Of a DNA stretch of 64,000 nt, positions 1-8,225 are shown piece by piece. Made by a program: the position numbers and the translations under genes. The stretch comes from Draconibacterium mangrovi (GTDB taxonomy: Bacteria; Bacteroidota; Bacteroidia; Bacteroidales; Prolixibacteraceae). The notes under the pieces were generated by a model. It ran no database searches, was not told where the DNA came from, and saw only the letters and a program-made list of their open reading frames with translations. The DNA lies in NCBI RefSeq assembly GCF_010586825.1, contig NZ_JAAAGB010000002.1:434001-498000 (forward strand), read 5' to 3'. Numbering within the stretch: position 1 is the stretch's first letter; every line of letters starts with the position of its first letter.

Positions 1-506
1 CCGATAAGAATTACTCCCAAAATGTAAGGCGTAACTTCTTTTAAAGTAAGCGGTGCATCGTATGGCATTTTTATGTCTGTCGGTCCTTTCGTGGTGTCAA
101 TCTCCATGGTGTAAACATTCAGCGTAACACCGTTGCTGGGAATGGAGTCGATTGTTCCGTCCACATCGATTTTAAACCAGTAGGGCGGAATTCGGTAACT
201 TCCGCTGTCGAAACTGGTAATGGTGTAGGCCTGAATTTGTTTCATCAGCTTCTCATCGTCTAATTCAAAAGTGTCGACACCCGAACGGCTGATCACTTCA
301 ATCAGGCTGTTGATCGTATCCGGAACCGTCGGAAACTGTACGTTTACATCTTTCGGATGATCTATCTCTAGGAATAGTTTTACCTGGTCGCCAATCAAAA
401 TATTTGCAGAATCGAGGCTGGCAGTAGCTTTAATGCGCTGTGCCTGCGTAGTTCCTGCAATCAAAATTGCTGTAAACAGAAATAATATTTTTAGTTTCAA
501 TTGCAT
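1..506 (-). CDS. BatD-like exported protein, N-terminal part (runs off window)
   Basis: The first 168 residues are visible, read from the ATG at 506; the 3' end lies beyond base 1. The protein opens with a signal peptide (MQLKLKILFLFTAILIAG, then TTQAQ) followed by a beta-rich, Ig-like stretch of the kind seen at the start of BatD (aerotolerance) proteins. The last visible residues (about 155-168) become hydrophobic and may begin a membrane segment. It starts 6 bp after the DUF58 gene and so belongs to the same minus-strand operon. Its purine-rich ribosome site lies in the end of that gene. A MoxR, DUF58, Bat-type order is common in Bacteroidota and is linked to envelope or stress functions. 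The BatD label is by resemblance and context only. Confidence 0.6.
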   Translation of the reverse strand, partial: MQLKLKILFLFTAILIAGTTQAQRIKATASLDSANILIGDQVKLFLEIDHPKDVNVQFPTVPDTINSLIEVISRSGVDTFELDDEKLMKQIQAYTITSFDSGSYRIPPYWFKIDVDGTIDSIPSNGVTLNVYTMEIDTTKGPTDIKMPYDAPLTLKEVTPYILGVILI

Positions 507-512
507 GCTTCT

Positions 513-1391
513 CTATTTTAATGCCCGTTTTTTAAACAAGGTCATTAATGATTTTACATAGTCTTCACTGGTGTTTATCGATACATAATCAACACCACTT
601 TTTTTGAACATCACATCCAGCCTTCCCATGTGTTTTATCCACCAGTCGGCATAAAGTTTACGCGTTTTACGCGAGCTGCTGTCAACCCAAACATAGTTGC
701 CTTTCTCAGCGTCTTTCAGTTTTATCATTCCAATAGAGGGCAGTTCTGTTTCGCGCTTGTCGTATATGTTCAGCGCCACCATGTCGTGCTTGTTGTTGGC
801 GATAGAAAGAGCCATTTCCAGGTCTTTGTTATCGTCCATAAAGTCGGAAATAATAAAAGCAGTGCAGCGCTTTTTTATGGCGTTGGTCATGTAGCGAACA
901 GCTTCGGTAATGTCGGTTCCGTTACTTTCCGGGTGAAAATCGATCAGTTCGCGAATAATGCGCAGAATGTGGCTTTTCCCTTTTTTCGGCGGAATAAATT
1001 TCTCGATCTTGTCCGAAAAGAAGAGCACCCCGATTTTGTCGTTGTTTTGAATGGCCGAAAACGAAAGCACAGCAGACAGTTCTGTGATTACATTTTTCTT
1101 TAGCTTTTCAAACGAACCAAATTCGCGCGAACCACTCACATCAATCATTAGCATCACGGTGAGTTCGCGTTCCTCTTCAAATACTTTTATGTAGGGATGA
1201 CCGTAGCGGGCGGTAACGTTCCAGTCGATGTTGCGAATGTCGTCGCCAAACTGGTATTCGCGGACCTCAGAGAAGGCCATACCGCGCCCTTTAAAAGCAC
1301 TGTGGTACTCGCCGGCAAAAATATTGCGCGACAAACCACGTGTTTTAATTTCAATCTTCCGTACTTTTTTTAATAAATCAGTTGTCTCCAT
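513..1391 (-). CDS. DUF58 domain protein (VWA-like), MoxR partner
   Basis: A 292-residue soluble protein of the DUF58 family. The family signature is visible around residues 35-60: GRGMAFSEVREYQFGDD followed by RNIDWNVTARYG. A von Willebrand A-like metal site motif (DVSGS, about residues 84-88) follows, and FIISDFMDD lies further on. Family members are found next to MoxR AAA+ ATPases, which are thought to act as chaperones that remodel or load metal-site proteins. It lies 81 bp downstream of moxR and 6 bp upstream of the next gene, so it is probably cotranscribed with both. The length is normal for the family. The exact substrate is unknown. Confidence 0.88.
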   Translation of the reverse strand: METTDLLKKVRKIEIKTRGLSRNIFAGEYHSAFKGRGMAFSEVREYQFGDDIRNIDWNVTARYGHPYIKVFEEERELTVMLMIDVSGSREFGSFEKLKKNVITELSAVLSFSAIQNNDKIGVLFFSDKIEKFIPPKKGKSHILRIIRELIDFHPESNGTDITEAVRYMTNAIKKRCTAFIISDFMDDNKDLEMALSIANNKHDMVALNIYDKRETELPSIGMIKLKDAEKGNYVWVDSSSRKTRKLYADWWIKHMGRLDVMFKKSGVDYVSINTSEDYVKSLMTLFKKRALK

Positions 1392-1472
1392 AATTAGAGT
1401 TCAAAGTTTAACGTTCAGCGCTCAAAGTTGTGTTTGAACAGCTGTAAACTGCCACTGTTAACTGCGACTCGA

Positions 1473-2468
1473 CTATGGTACTTCTACCTGGTTTAATATG
1501 TCGGTAATAATTTCTTCCTGTGTAATGTTGTTCGCCTCGGCTTCGTAGCTCAGGCCAATACGGTGACGCAAAACATCCGGACAAATGGCGCGCACATCTT
1601 CAGGAATTACATAACCGCGGCGCTTAATAAAGGCAAAAGCTTTTGCAGCTTGTGCCAGGCTAATTCCTGCCCTTGGCGATGCTCCGTAAGCGATCATATC
1701 GTTGTATTTTTCCAGTTTATATTCGTTGGGCTCGCGTGTTGCAAATACAATGTCAACAATGTATTTCTGAATTTTTTCGTCCATGTAAACATCTTTCACG
1801 ACGTTGCGGGCTTTGATAATGTCTTCCGGTTTCAGAATTGTTGATGTTTCAGGAAATTGTGCCAAAAGGTTTTGATTGATGATCTGGCGCTCCTCCTCTT
1901 TTTTCGGGTAGTTGATCACCACTTTTAGCATAAAACGGTCGACCTGCGCTTCAGGCAGCGGGTACGTACCTTCCTGCTCAATCGGGTTCTGTGTCGCCAT
2001 TACCAGGAATGGTTCCTCTAGTTTAAAGGTTTCGTCGCCAATAGTAATCTGGCGTTCCTGCATAGCTTCGAGCAGTGCCGATTGTACTTTTGCCGGCGCA
2101 CGGTTGATCTCGTCAGCCAACACAAAGTTCGCAAAGATCGGTCCTTTTTTAATGCTGAACTCTTCTCTCTTTTGGCTGTAGATCATTGTTCCCAAAACGT
2201 CGGCAGGCAGCAGGTCGGGTGTAAACTGAATACGCGAAAATTTAGCGCTGATGGTTTGCGACAAGGATTTAATTGCAAGTGTTTTTGCCAATCCCGGTAC
2301 ACCTTCCAAAAGAATGTGGCCATTGGAAAGTAAGCCAATAAGTAAACTTTCAACCAGGTGTTTTTGTCCTACAATCACCTTGTTCATCTCCATGGAAATC
2401 ATATCCACAAACGAACTCTCTCTCTGTATTCTCTCGTTCAATTCTTTGATATCAACTGCTTGATTCAT
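1473..2468 (-). CDS. MoxR-family AAA+ ATPase
   Basis: A 331-residue AAA+ ATPase of the MoxR family. The Walker A motif GVPGLAKT is near residue 57. Walker B is LADEINRAP near residue 118, followed by sensor motif MATQNPIEQEGTYPLPEAQ and the conserved ASPRAG near residue 265. It is soluble and cytoplasmic. MoxR proteins couple ATP hydrolysis to maturation of VWA-type partners, here most likely the DUF58 protein encoded just downstream. It is the first gene of the visible minus-strand operon, so its promoter should lie between 2469 and about 2560. No good TAnnTTTG match was found there. Confidence 0.92.
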   Translation of the reverse strand: MNQAVDIKELNERIQRESSFVDMISMEMNKVIVGQKHLVESLLIGLLSNGHILLEGVPGLAKTLAIKSLSQTISAKFSRIQFTPDLLPADVLGTMIYSQKREEFSIKKGPIFANFVLADEINRAPAKVQSALLEAMQERQITIGDETFKLEEPFLVMATQNPIEQEGTYPLPEAQVDRFMLKVVINYPKKEEERQIINQNLLAQFPETSTILKPEDIIKARNVVKDVYMDEKIQKYIVDIVFATREPNEYKLEKYNDMIAYGASPRAGISLAQAAKAFAFIKRRGYVIPEDVRAICPDVLRHRIGLSYEAEANNITQEEIITDILNQVEVP

Positions 2469-2877
2469 ATCTTTTATAAATTTATTTGCTATATTTTTTT
2501 CGAAGGCACGAATTTAAAGCATTATGGTATTTATTTCCCTATTCTTTTGTTAAAAAAAATTAAGTAAACGCGAAAGAAATTATGATGTTAACAAAGAATA
2601 ACAGCTTATTAGGAATTCATTAAGAAATTATGCCCGATTTAAGGTAATTTTGATGCCATGGATTTGTTACGCATAGGATTGCAATCTTCGCATTTATTTT
2701 TTGCGACGATGGATAACAAAGGCGATCGTCTTTTTTGAAATCAGTGTTAAAAATAATTAAACAAGTTGTCGGATAATCTGTTGTGGTGTACATATTACAA
2801 ATTGTGTTCATATATTAACCGTGTGATATTATAAGCGGTGAATTTGTCCTAATGTTAATTCATGAATTGAAAGAATT
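2469..2877. other. Gene-free spacer between divergent moxR and 2878 gene
   Basis: 409 bp with no convincing gene. It must carry promoters for both flanking genes. A possible weak plus-strand terminator is present: the 6-bp stem gacgat/atcgtc (2705-2710 with 2725-2730) followed by six T. The loop is 14 nt and no transcript ending there is apparent. A 63-codon minus-strand frame here has no family resemblance and was discarded. Confidence 0.5.
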
Positions 2878-3858
2878 GTGTTGAAATCAATCGTTTTTAT
2901 AATCGTTATTCTCCTGTTCGCCAACACCTGTTTTTCGCAGAGCAGTTTAAATGGAAATGAATCTTATTTCGAAAAGAGTCACATACTTGTTCAGCATATA
3001 AATGATATTGATTTGCTTTTCTCCGGCAAGTCAAACGATGTGGCATTTACTTCATCATTTTTAGTAAAAGCCTTTTTTAATCAAAAAACAGAGAAACAGC
3101 GCTTACTTTCTTTTGGAATCAGAACTGATCTTTATACAAAACGACAATATAGTCAGCGTTTTGATGAAAATGGCCGGTACTACCGAGGCGAATCGTTTAC
3201 TGAGATTAGTACTGCCGAATTTTCCTGGGTAAAGTTTCTTACCAATAACCTGGCTATTCAATTGTCGGGAGGTCCCGGTATTTTAAATAAGAAAAAACCG
3301 ATTCCCGGATTGGCTTTGTGGATCCAAGGCGGAAAAGATGGTGCCGGTGGAATTCATAAAATCATTGATAGTTTTGGAAAACAACATGGCCAAATTATTG
3401 AAGGACGTGATGTGTTGACTCATTTCCTGTATTTTAACCCTGCAGTGATTTATTATTTGAATCTTTTTCCAAAATCGGGTTATACCCCGCATACTTTAGT
3501 TAGCGAATTAGGCGTAAATTTATGTGACGAGTTTGCGGGTAACTGGATATTCTTTGAAAATGATCTGAACTTACATCTTTTTAGGTTTCCGCTTTCAAAA
3601 AGATTGTTTTCAGTTGATTTGACAGGAGCAGGAGATTTTCGTTTGCATCGGGCAGGATTAAAAACTGACATCCGCCTGGGAACAGAAATTTCGTGGGGTA
3701 GGATTACTTTTGGATATGAACTCACCAACCAGTATGGAAAGGAGAATATTGATTGGGTTGATTATTACGATAACGATGATATTTACCGGATTTACTTCAA
3801 GATTCGGTTAAAAAAGCAAAAGGGAGAATATTTGAGTGCAGGGACGAATAAAGCATAG
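2878..3858 (+). CDS. Exported beta-rich protein, probable outer-membrane barrel, unknown function
   Basis: A 326-residue protein read from a GTG start at 2878. A clear signal peptide (MLKSIVFIIVILLFANTCFS, cut before Q) is followed by alternating polar and aromatic strands throughout. Examples are ISTAEFSWVKFLTNNLAIQL and ITFGYELTNQY near the end. This pattern suits a small outer-membrane beta-barrel. There is no lipobox and no known catalytic motif that I can recognise. It stands alone between the divergent moxR operon and the next short gene. A lipid-A-modifying barrel was considered, but the expected His/Ser motifs are not evident. Real gene: likely. Function: unknown. Confidence 0.65.
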   Translation: MLKSIVFIIVILLFANTCFSQSSLNGNESYFEKSHILVQHINDIDLLFSGKSNDVAFTSSFLVKAFFNQKTEKQRLLSFGIRTDLYTKRQYSQRFDENGRYYRGESFTEISTAEFSWVKFLTNNLAIQLSGGPGILNKKKPIPGLALWIQGGKDGAGGIHKIIDSFGKQHGQIIEGRDVLTHFLYFNPAVIYYLNLFPKSGYTPHTLVSELGVNLCDEFAGNWIFFENDLNLHLFRFPLSKRLFSVDLTGAGDFRLHRAGLKTDIRLGTEISWGRITFGYELTNQYGKENIDWVDYYDNDDIYRIYFKIRLKKQKGEYLSAGTNKA

Positions 3859-4033
3859 AGCTTAAAAACTGACTTAAATCCACAAACTAGTGACAAATTG
3901 AATGTTTTACCTTCTCAAGGATGCAATTTATTGTTAATTAACTGTTGCTTGCTGACAAAAATAAACTGCTTTATCACTTTGATCTGTCTTATTTTATAGC
4001 TTTATACCCGACGCAAACCAACTTTATACTACT

Positions 4034-4411
4034 ATGGATGTAGAGAAATTTAAATATGAATACAAAGATTGTATCGTATTTAAGTCCTATTTCGGATTAA
4101 TAACCGTTGAAGATGTGAAAAACTCCTGGCTGGAAGCTATCTCAAATAACTTGTTTCCGGAAGAAACCATCGGATTTATTCTTGATTACCGAGAGGCTCA
4201 TTTCGATATTGAACCGGGCAGGCACAATGAAATTCCTGCATTTTACTGGCAACACCCCGGTGTTTTTGAAAATAAAAGAATCGCAATAATTACAGAAAAT
4301 CCCGAAGATATCGTGTATCCCATGTTAATTCGTCTTCAGGACCGGGGGTATGAATCCCGGCCATTTAGTACAATGGATGCCGCAATTCGTTGGATTTTGA
4401 AAAAGGAATAG
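4034..4411 (+). CDS. Small STAS/SpoIIAA-like protein, unknown function
   Basis: A 125-residue soluble protein with the layout of a small alpha/beta STAS or SpoIIAA-like domain: a beta-rich start, the segment TIGFILDYREAHFDIEPG in the middle, KRIAIITENPEDIVYP, and a C-terminal helix (MDAAIRWILKKE). Proteins of this kind are frequent singletons in Bacteroidota and their role is not established. It starts at ATG 4034 and is 175 bp downstream of the previous gene, so it is probably transcribed alone. It ends just before the convergent hsp20 terminator. The family assignment rests on pattern only. Confidence 0.6.
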   Translation: MDVEKFKYEYKDCIVFKSYFGLITVEDVKNSWLEAISNNLFPEETIGFILDYREAHFDIEPGRHNEIPAFYWQHPGVFENKRIAIITENPEDIVYPMLIRLQDRGYESRPFSTMDAAIRWILKKE

Positions 4412-4442
4412 GACATGTGAAGTTGGGTTTCCGGAACCAGCA

Positions 4443-4477
4443 ATAAAAAAAACGTCGCCCAGAACTGTGAGCGACGT
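4443..4477 (-). terminator. Intrinsic terminator of hsp20
   Basis: Read on the minus strand: a 7-bp stem acgtcgc/gcgacgt (4452-4458 with 4471-4477) followed by a run of seven T and a further AT stretch. It lies 13 bp past the hsp20 stop codon. Confidence 0.85.
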
Positions 4478-4489
4478 GTTGATCAATCA

Positions 4490-4930
4490 TTAAGCAATCT
4501 TAATTTGCCTCTCAGGCTGTGGTTTTACTTCATCGCGTTTTGGCAGTACAATATGCAATATTCCGTTATCGTACTTGGCTGAAATCTTTTCGCCAACTAC
4601 TGCATTATCGGCGACAGTGAACGAACGCTGAAACGATTGGTAACTGAATTCTTTACGAGTATAGTTCTCATTCTTTTCTTCTTTTTCGTTTTTCTTTTCC
4701 GAAGAAATGGTGAGCACGTTATTTTTAAAGTTCACGTTAAAATCGTTTTTGCTCATTCCCGGAGCTGCAACTTCGATAACAAAATCATCGTCGGTTTCTT
4801 TTACGTTAACTGCCGGTAACGACGTGTTTGTGCTCGAAAAATTCGAGTGATTCCAATCCATCAATTCATTGTTGAAAAACCTGTCAAAGACTGATGGAAA
4901 ATACGGTTCGTTTCTTCTTGCTAATTTCAT
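4490..4930 (-). CDS. Small heat shock protein, Hsp20/alpha-crystallin family
   Basis: A 146-residue small heat shock chaperone that binds unfolding proteins without ATP. The alpha-crystallin domain spans about residues 40-135: VNVKETDDDFVIEVAAPGMS at its start and a closing strand GILHIVLPK that carries the family's A/GxLxxxLPK-type signature. The N-terminal arm holds aromatic residues and the C-terminus ends in the short tail RQIKIA (IxI-type anchor). The ATG at 4930 is preceded by a strong ribosome site (aaaggaggataaagtc), unusual in a phylum with weak Shine-Dalgarno use, and suggests high expression. It is a single-gene unit with its own terminator. Confidence 0.93.
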   Translation of the reverse strand: MKLARRNEPYFPSVFDRFFNNELMDWNHSNFSSTNTSLPAVNVKETDDDFVIEVAAPGMSKNDFNVNFKNNVLTISSEKKNEKEEKNENYTRKEFSYQSFQRSFTVADNAVVGEKISAKYDNGILHIVLPKRDEVKPQPERQIKIA

Positions 4931-5532
4931 GACTTTATCCTCCTTTAACTTTAATGGTTAAACAATTCATTGAACTTTTCGAAAAGAAAAAATCAAAAGG
5001 TATACCATGCCGGAATTTCTGAAAATATTTCAGGACTAGCTGTCTGGTTGTCAGTTGGTTTGGACTGTGTTCCGAATGGTATTGAAAGCCAGTATTTTGG
5101 AAAATGTCAAAATTTCAGTTTATCTGCTTTATTGTTAAACAACATCTTTATCGCTCTTGCTTTTAATGAATTATTGCTTTAATTTTATTAAATAAACCTG
5201 ACCGCCCCATTTTAAGGGCCGCCAAATTAAAACAAACAATGAAAAGTTTTAACTCCATAAATTGAAAAGTATAAGTAGTTACAACCCATACTTTTTGGAG
5301 GATTAAAACCTACATTTAAAACAGCTCAAATTGCATTAGAAACTCAAGGGATAGGATTGGAAAAGTTAATGAATACTTTCAAAAACTTTTAGGCTTCGTT
5401 CTGAAGTCGCGTGTTTGGGGTTAACTGGGGCCGCCTCTTTGAATAAGAGAGGCGGCTATTTTTTTGCTGATAGTATGATTGAACTGTGCTTTCAACTTTT
5501 TCTGTAATTTTACGCCCTGATAAACGAGAACA
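4931..5532. other. 602-bp spacer with a possible decayed ORF and a terminator
   Basis: Between divergent hsp20 and truA. A 37-codon open frame without a usual start runs 5279-5392 (internal residues LKPTFKTAQIALETQGIG); it may be the tail of a decayed gene or a short peptide. A strong plus-strand terminator follows at 5430-5465. A 70-codon frame at 4970-5182 has no family resemblance and was not accepted. Confidence 0.4.
5430..5465 (+). terminator. Strong intrinsic terminator with no obvious gene upstream
   Basis: A 9-bp GC-rich perfect stem gccgcctct/agaggcggc (5430-5438 with 5448-5456) followed by tattttttt. It closes a transcript on the plus strand whose source is not clear. The only candidate is the short open frame 5279-5392 or a small RNA between hsp20 and truA. 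Confidence 0.8.
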
Positions 5533-6294
5533 ATGCCACAACGCTATTTTTTACAACTAAGTTATAAAGGAACTAATTATCATGGTTGGCAAATCCAGCC
5601 CAATGCCGTTTCTGTTCAGGAGGTGATGGAGGATGCACTATCAAAAATCCTGCGTGAAAAAATAGATGTAGTTGGAGCCGGACGTACGGATACCGGCGTA
5701 CATGCTTCGTTTTTTATCCTGCATTTTGATTCGGAAAATGGTATTCCCAAAAATCTGGATATCGTTTATAAACTCAACAGCTTTTTACCATCGGATATTG
5801 CCGTGCAAAAAGTCTGGCCGGTTGATTCGGAGGCACACGCCCGGTTTAGTGCTGCATCGCGAACGTATCATTATTTTATTTCTACAGAAAAAGATCCGTT
5901 TGTAACCGAAATAAGCCATAAATACCTGAAACCACTTGATGTGGACAAAATGAACCAGGCAGCCCAAAAATTATTTAACTACACCGATTTTACCAGCTTC
6001 AGTCGACTGCACACTGATGTTAAGACCAACAACTGCAAAATAATGCAGGCCGGGTGGACGCAACGCGGCGAGCGATTACAATTTACAATAAAAGCCGATC
6101 GGTTTTTACGCAATATGGTACGCGCCATTGTAGGAACTCTGCTGGAAGTAGGACAAGGCAAACTGAGTATCGATCAGTTTTGTGCGATTATTGAAAAACA
6201 GGATCGTGGTTCTGCCGGTGCATCCGCTCCGGCACAGGGATTGTTTTTGGTGGATATTGAGTATCCTGAAAATATTACACAGGGCCGCTATTAA
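5533..6294 (+). CDS. truA: tRNA pseudouridine synthase A
   Basis: A 253-residue enzyme that isomerises uridine to pseudouridine at positions 38-40 of the tRNA anticodon arm. The catalytic loop GRTDTGVHA is present with the nucleophilic Asp at residue 53. Further family blocks are [12 protein letters not shown] at the start, [12 protein letters not shown] in the middle, and [19 protein letters not shown] near residue 193. The length is normal. The last 20 bp overlap the 3' end of the convergent AraC gene. Confidence 0.95.
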   Translation: MPQRYFLQLSYKGTNYHGWQIQPNAVSVQEVMEDALSKILREKIDVVGAGRTDTGVHASFFILHFDSENGIPKNLDIVYKLNSFLPSDIAVQKVWPVDSEAHARFSAASRTYHYFISTEKDPFVTEISHKYLKPLDVDKMNQAAQKLFNYTDFTSFSRLHTDVKTNNCKIMQAGWTQRGERLQFTIKADRFLRNMVRAIVGTLLEVGQGKLSIDQFCAIIEKQDRGSAGASAPAQGLFLVDIEYPENITQGRY

Positions 6295-7150
6295 ACTTTT
6301 TACGGTATTGTAATGGTGACACGCCGTTAATTCGCTTAAACTGCCGGTTAAAATACGAAATGCTGTTGTAGCCACATTCAATGGCAATATTCCCAAAACT
6401 TTCGTTACTTCCGGCTATTAATTTCCCTGCATATTCTATCCGCATATCATTCAGAAATTCAGAATAAGCTTTGCCTGTACGTTGTTTAAAATAACGGCAA
6501 AACGAGTTGGGGGTCATATTTGCCACATCGGCAAGTTGCCCCAGATTCACTTCGTTGCGGAAGTTTTTTGATAGAAAGTTAAAGATCACATTAATGCGTT
6601 CGTTGTCTGATTCGCGGGTTGGCGAGCGGTAACTTACCGAAGAAAGTGTGCGCAAATCTTCGGAGTGCGCAAAAGTATTCAGAATGCTCATCAGCAGTTG
6701 AAAGCGTTTAAAACCATCGGCATCGGGGCACTGATTTATCCATTCAATCAATTCGTTTTTATCCGGCCCATCAATTTTAATTCCCATCGATGCTTTATCC
6801 AGCAGGTGTTTTATGTGTGCCATTTCCGGGATTTCAAAAAACCGGTTACCAAAAGTCTCATCTTTAAAAAACAAGGAAATACTTAACACTTCCAGGTCGC
6901 TTTCGGGGTGGTAATACGATTCATCGCATTTGGTTACATGAGGTACATTTTTACCAATAAAAAACACGTCGCCCGGCTGAAATCGTTCCACATGATTTCC
7001 AATAAAACTGGTGCCTTCACCTTTTACAATGTAAGTTATCTGGTGCTCAGGATGATAATGGATCGTATCATAAAACCGCGCCCCATCATCAATTTGGAGC
7101 CGGAAAGAGTTTCCTCCTGTCTTTGGAATTACAAAACGTACTGCCTTCAT
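6275..7150 (-). CDS. AraC-family regulator with cupin sensor domain, probable hydroxyproline regulator
   Basis: A 291-residue transcription factor. Residues 1-90 form an N-terminal cupin-like sensor ([18 protein letters not shown], then [15 protein letters not shown]). Residues about 185-285 hold the two helix-turn-helix units of the AraC/XylS class ([20 protein letters not shown], then [19 protein letters not shown] and [11 protein letters not shown]). It is divergent from the hydroxyproline operon starting at 7329, so it probably controls that operon in response to hydroxyproline or an intermediate; this is inferred from position. In the 178-bp shared spacer, the similar blocks aaaaggttaa (7225) and aaaaaggtgtttaa (7267) could be its half-sites. 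The gene overlaps truA by 20 bp at the 3' ends. Confidence 0.88.
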   Translation of the reverse strand: MKAVRFVIPKTGGNSFRLQIDDGARFYDTIHYHPEHQITYIVKGEGTSFIGNHVERFQPGDVFFIGKNVPHVTKCDESYYHPESDLEVLSISLFFKDETFGNRFFEIPEMAHIKHLLDKASMGIKIDGPDKNELIEWINQCPDADGFKRFQLLMSILNTFAHSEDLRTLSSVSYRSPTRESDNERINVIFNFLSKNFRNEVNLGQLADVANMTPNSFCRYFKQRTGKAYSEFLNDMRIEYAGKLIAGSNESFGNIAIECGYNSISYFNRQFKRINGVSPLQYRKKFNSGPV

Positions 7151-7286
7151 TTTTTATCGATCTGTGAAATGTCCTTCTCTGAAAAATTGTTCTCAATTAC
7201 CATAATAATTTACCATAAAACTCCAAAAGGTTAAAATAGTTCAAAAAATGGATAAAATAAGAAAATAAAAAGGTGTTTAACTCCTT

Positions 7287-7294
7287 TAAATTTG
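7287..7294 (+). promoter_or_regulatory. Candidate -7 promoter element for hydroxyproline operon
   Basis: TAAATTTG matches the Bacteroidota -7 consensus TAnnTTTG and sits 34 bp before the first start codon. No good -33 TTTG is present, which suits an activator-dependent promoter under the divergent AraC protein. Confidence 0.45.
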
Positions 7295-7328
7295 CCTTTG
7301 TAAATAGTCATCAAATAAATAAGAAGAT

Positions 7329-8222
7329 ATGAGACCAACATGGACAGGGGTTTATCCCGCAGTAACAACAAAATTTAAGGAAAACGGAGAACTGGATATT
7401 CCGGCATTTATCAAGAACATTGAATTCCAGATCGAATCAGGAGTGTCGGGAATTATTATCGGTGGTTCATTGGGCGAATCGAGCACTTTAAGCAACGATG
7501 AAAAAGTTGAGCTAGTAAAATCACTTCAGCCTTATCGCGAACAGGTACCGGTAATTATGAACATTGCCGAGTCGAGCACAGTAAATGCTGTTGAGGCAGC
7601 TAAACAGGCTGAATCAAATGGTGCCGATGGCTTGATGTTGCTTCCACCGCTTTTATATAAAGCCGATGCCGATGAAACTGTAGAGTATTTCAAAACTGTT
7701 GCTGAAGCTACTACATTACCAATTTTGTTGTACAACAACCCGGTTGATTACAAAATTGAGATTACAGTGCCGATGTTCGAGAAACTAAAAGATACACCGA
7801 ATATAGAGGCAGTAAAAGAATCTACCCGCGACCTTACAAACATTACAAGATTAAAGAATGCTTTAGGCGACCGTTTTAAAATTCTTGGTGGTGTTGATAC
7901 TCTTTGTTTAGAGTCGTTGCTGTTGGGTGGCGACGGTTTGGTGGCCGGTTTAGTTTGTGCTTTCCCTAAAGAAACAGTGGTATTGTACGAGTTGGCCAAA
8001 GCCGGAAAAATTGATGAAGCATTGGAATTGTACCGTTGGTTTATGCCGCTTTTCGAAATGGATATCCACGCGAAACTGGTACAGTACATCAAACTTTGCG
8101 AAGTGTACACCGGTATTGGAACTGAATATGTACGCGCTCCCCGAAAAATGATAAAAGGAACAGAACGCGAATCGATCATTGCTACCATTGAACACGCCTT
8201 GGCAAACCGTCCAAAATTTTAA
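7329..8222 (+). CDS. DapA-family lyase, probable 1-pyrroline-4-hydroxy-2-carboxylate deaminase
   Basis: A 297-residue member of the dihydrodipicolinate synthase/N-acetylneuraminate lyase family. The Schiff-base lysine is K163 (EAVKESTRD) and the catalytic tyrosine is Y135 (LLYNNPVD). GGSLGESSTLS forms the substrate loop near residue 45. The neighbours are a 2-oxoglutarate semialdehyde dehydrogenase, a proline racemase-type epimerase and an FAD dehydrogenase. In that setting, family members deaminate 1-pyrroline-4-hydroxy-2-carboxylate to 2-oxoglutarate semialdehyde in hydroxyproline breakdown. It is the first gene of a four-gene operon, 3 bp upstream of the dehydrogenase. True DapA is less likely because no lysine-pathway gene is nearby. 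Confidence 0.85.
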   Translation: MRPTWTGVYPAVTTKFKENGELDIPAFIKNIEFQIESGVSGIIIGGSLGESSTLSNDEKVELVKSLQPYREQVPVIMNIAESSTVNAVEAAKQAESNGADGLMLLPPLLYKADADETVEYFKTVAEATTLPILLYNNPVDYKIEITVPMFEKLKDTPNIEAVKESTRDLTNITRLKNALGDRFKILGGVDTLCLESLLLGGDGLVAGLVCAFPKETVVLYELAKAGKIDEALELYRWFMPLFEMDIHAKLVQYIKLCEVYTGIGTEYVRAPRKMIKGTERESIIATIEHALANRPKF

Positions 8223-8225
8223 AGT

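Noticed and set aside
2705-2736. Terminator in the moxR spacer
   Set aside because: A 6-bp stem with 14-nt loop and six T, but no transcript that would end there; kept only as a note in the spacer entry.
2620-2811. 63-codon minus-strand open frame in the moxR spacer
   Set aside because: No ribosome site, no family resemblance, Cys/Thr-rich composition typical of non-coding AT-rich DNA.
4970-5182. 70-codon plus-strand open frame upstream of hsp20
   Set aside because: It overlaps the expected hsp20 promoter, has no ribosome site and looks like translated spacer.
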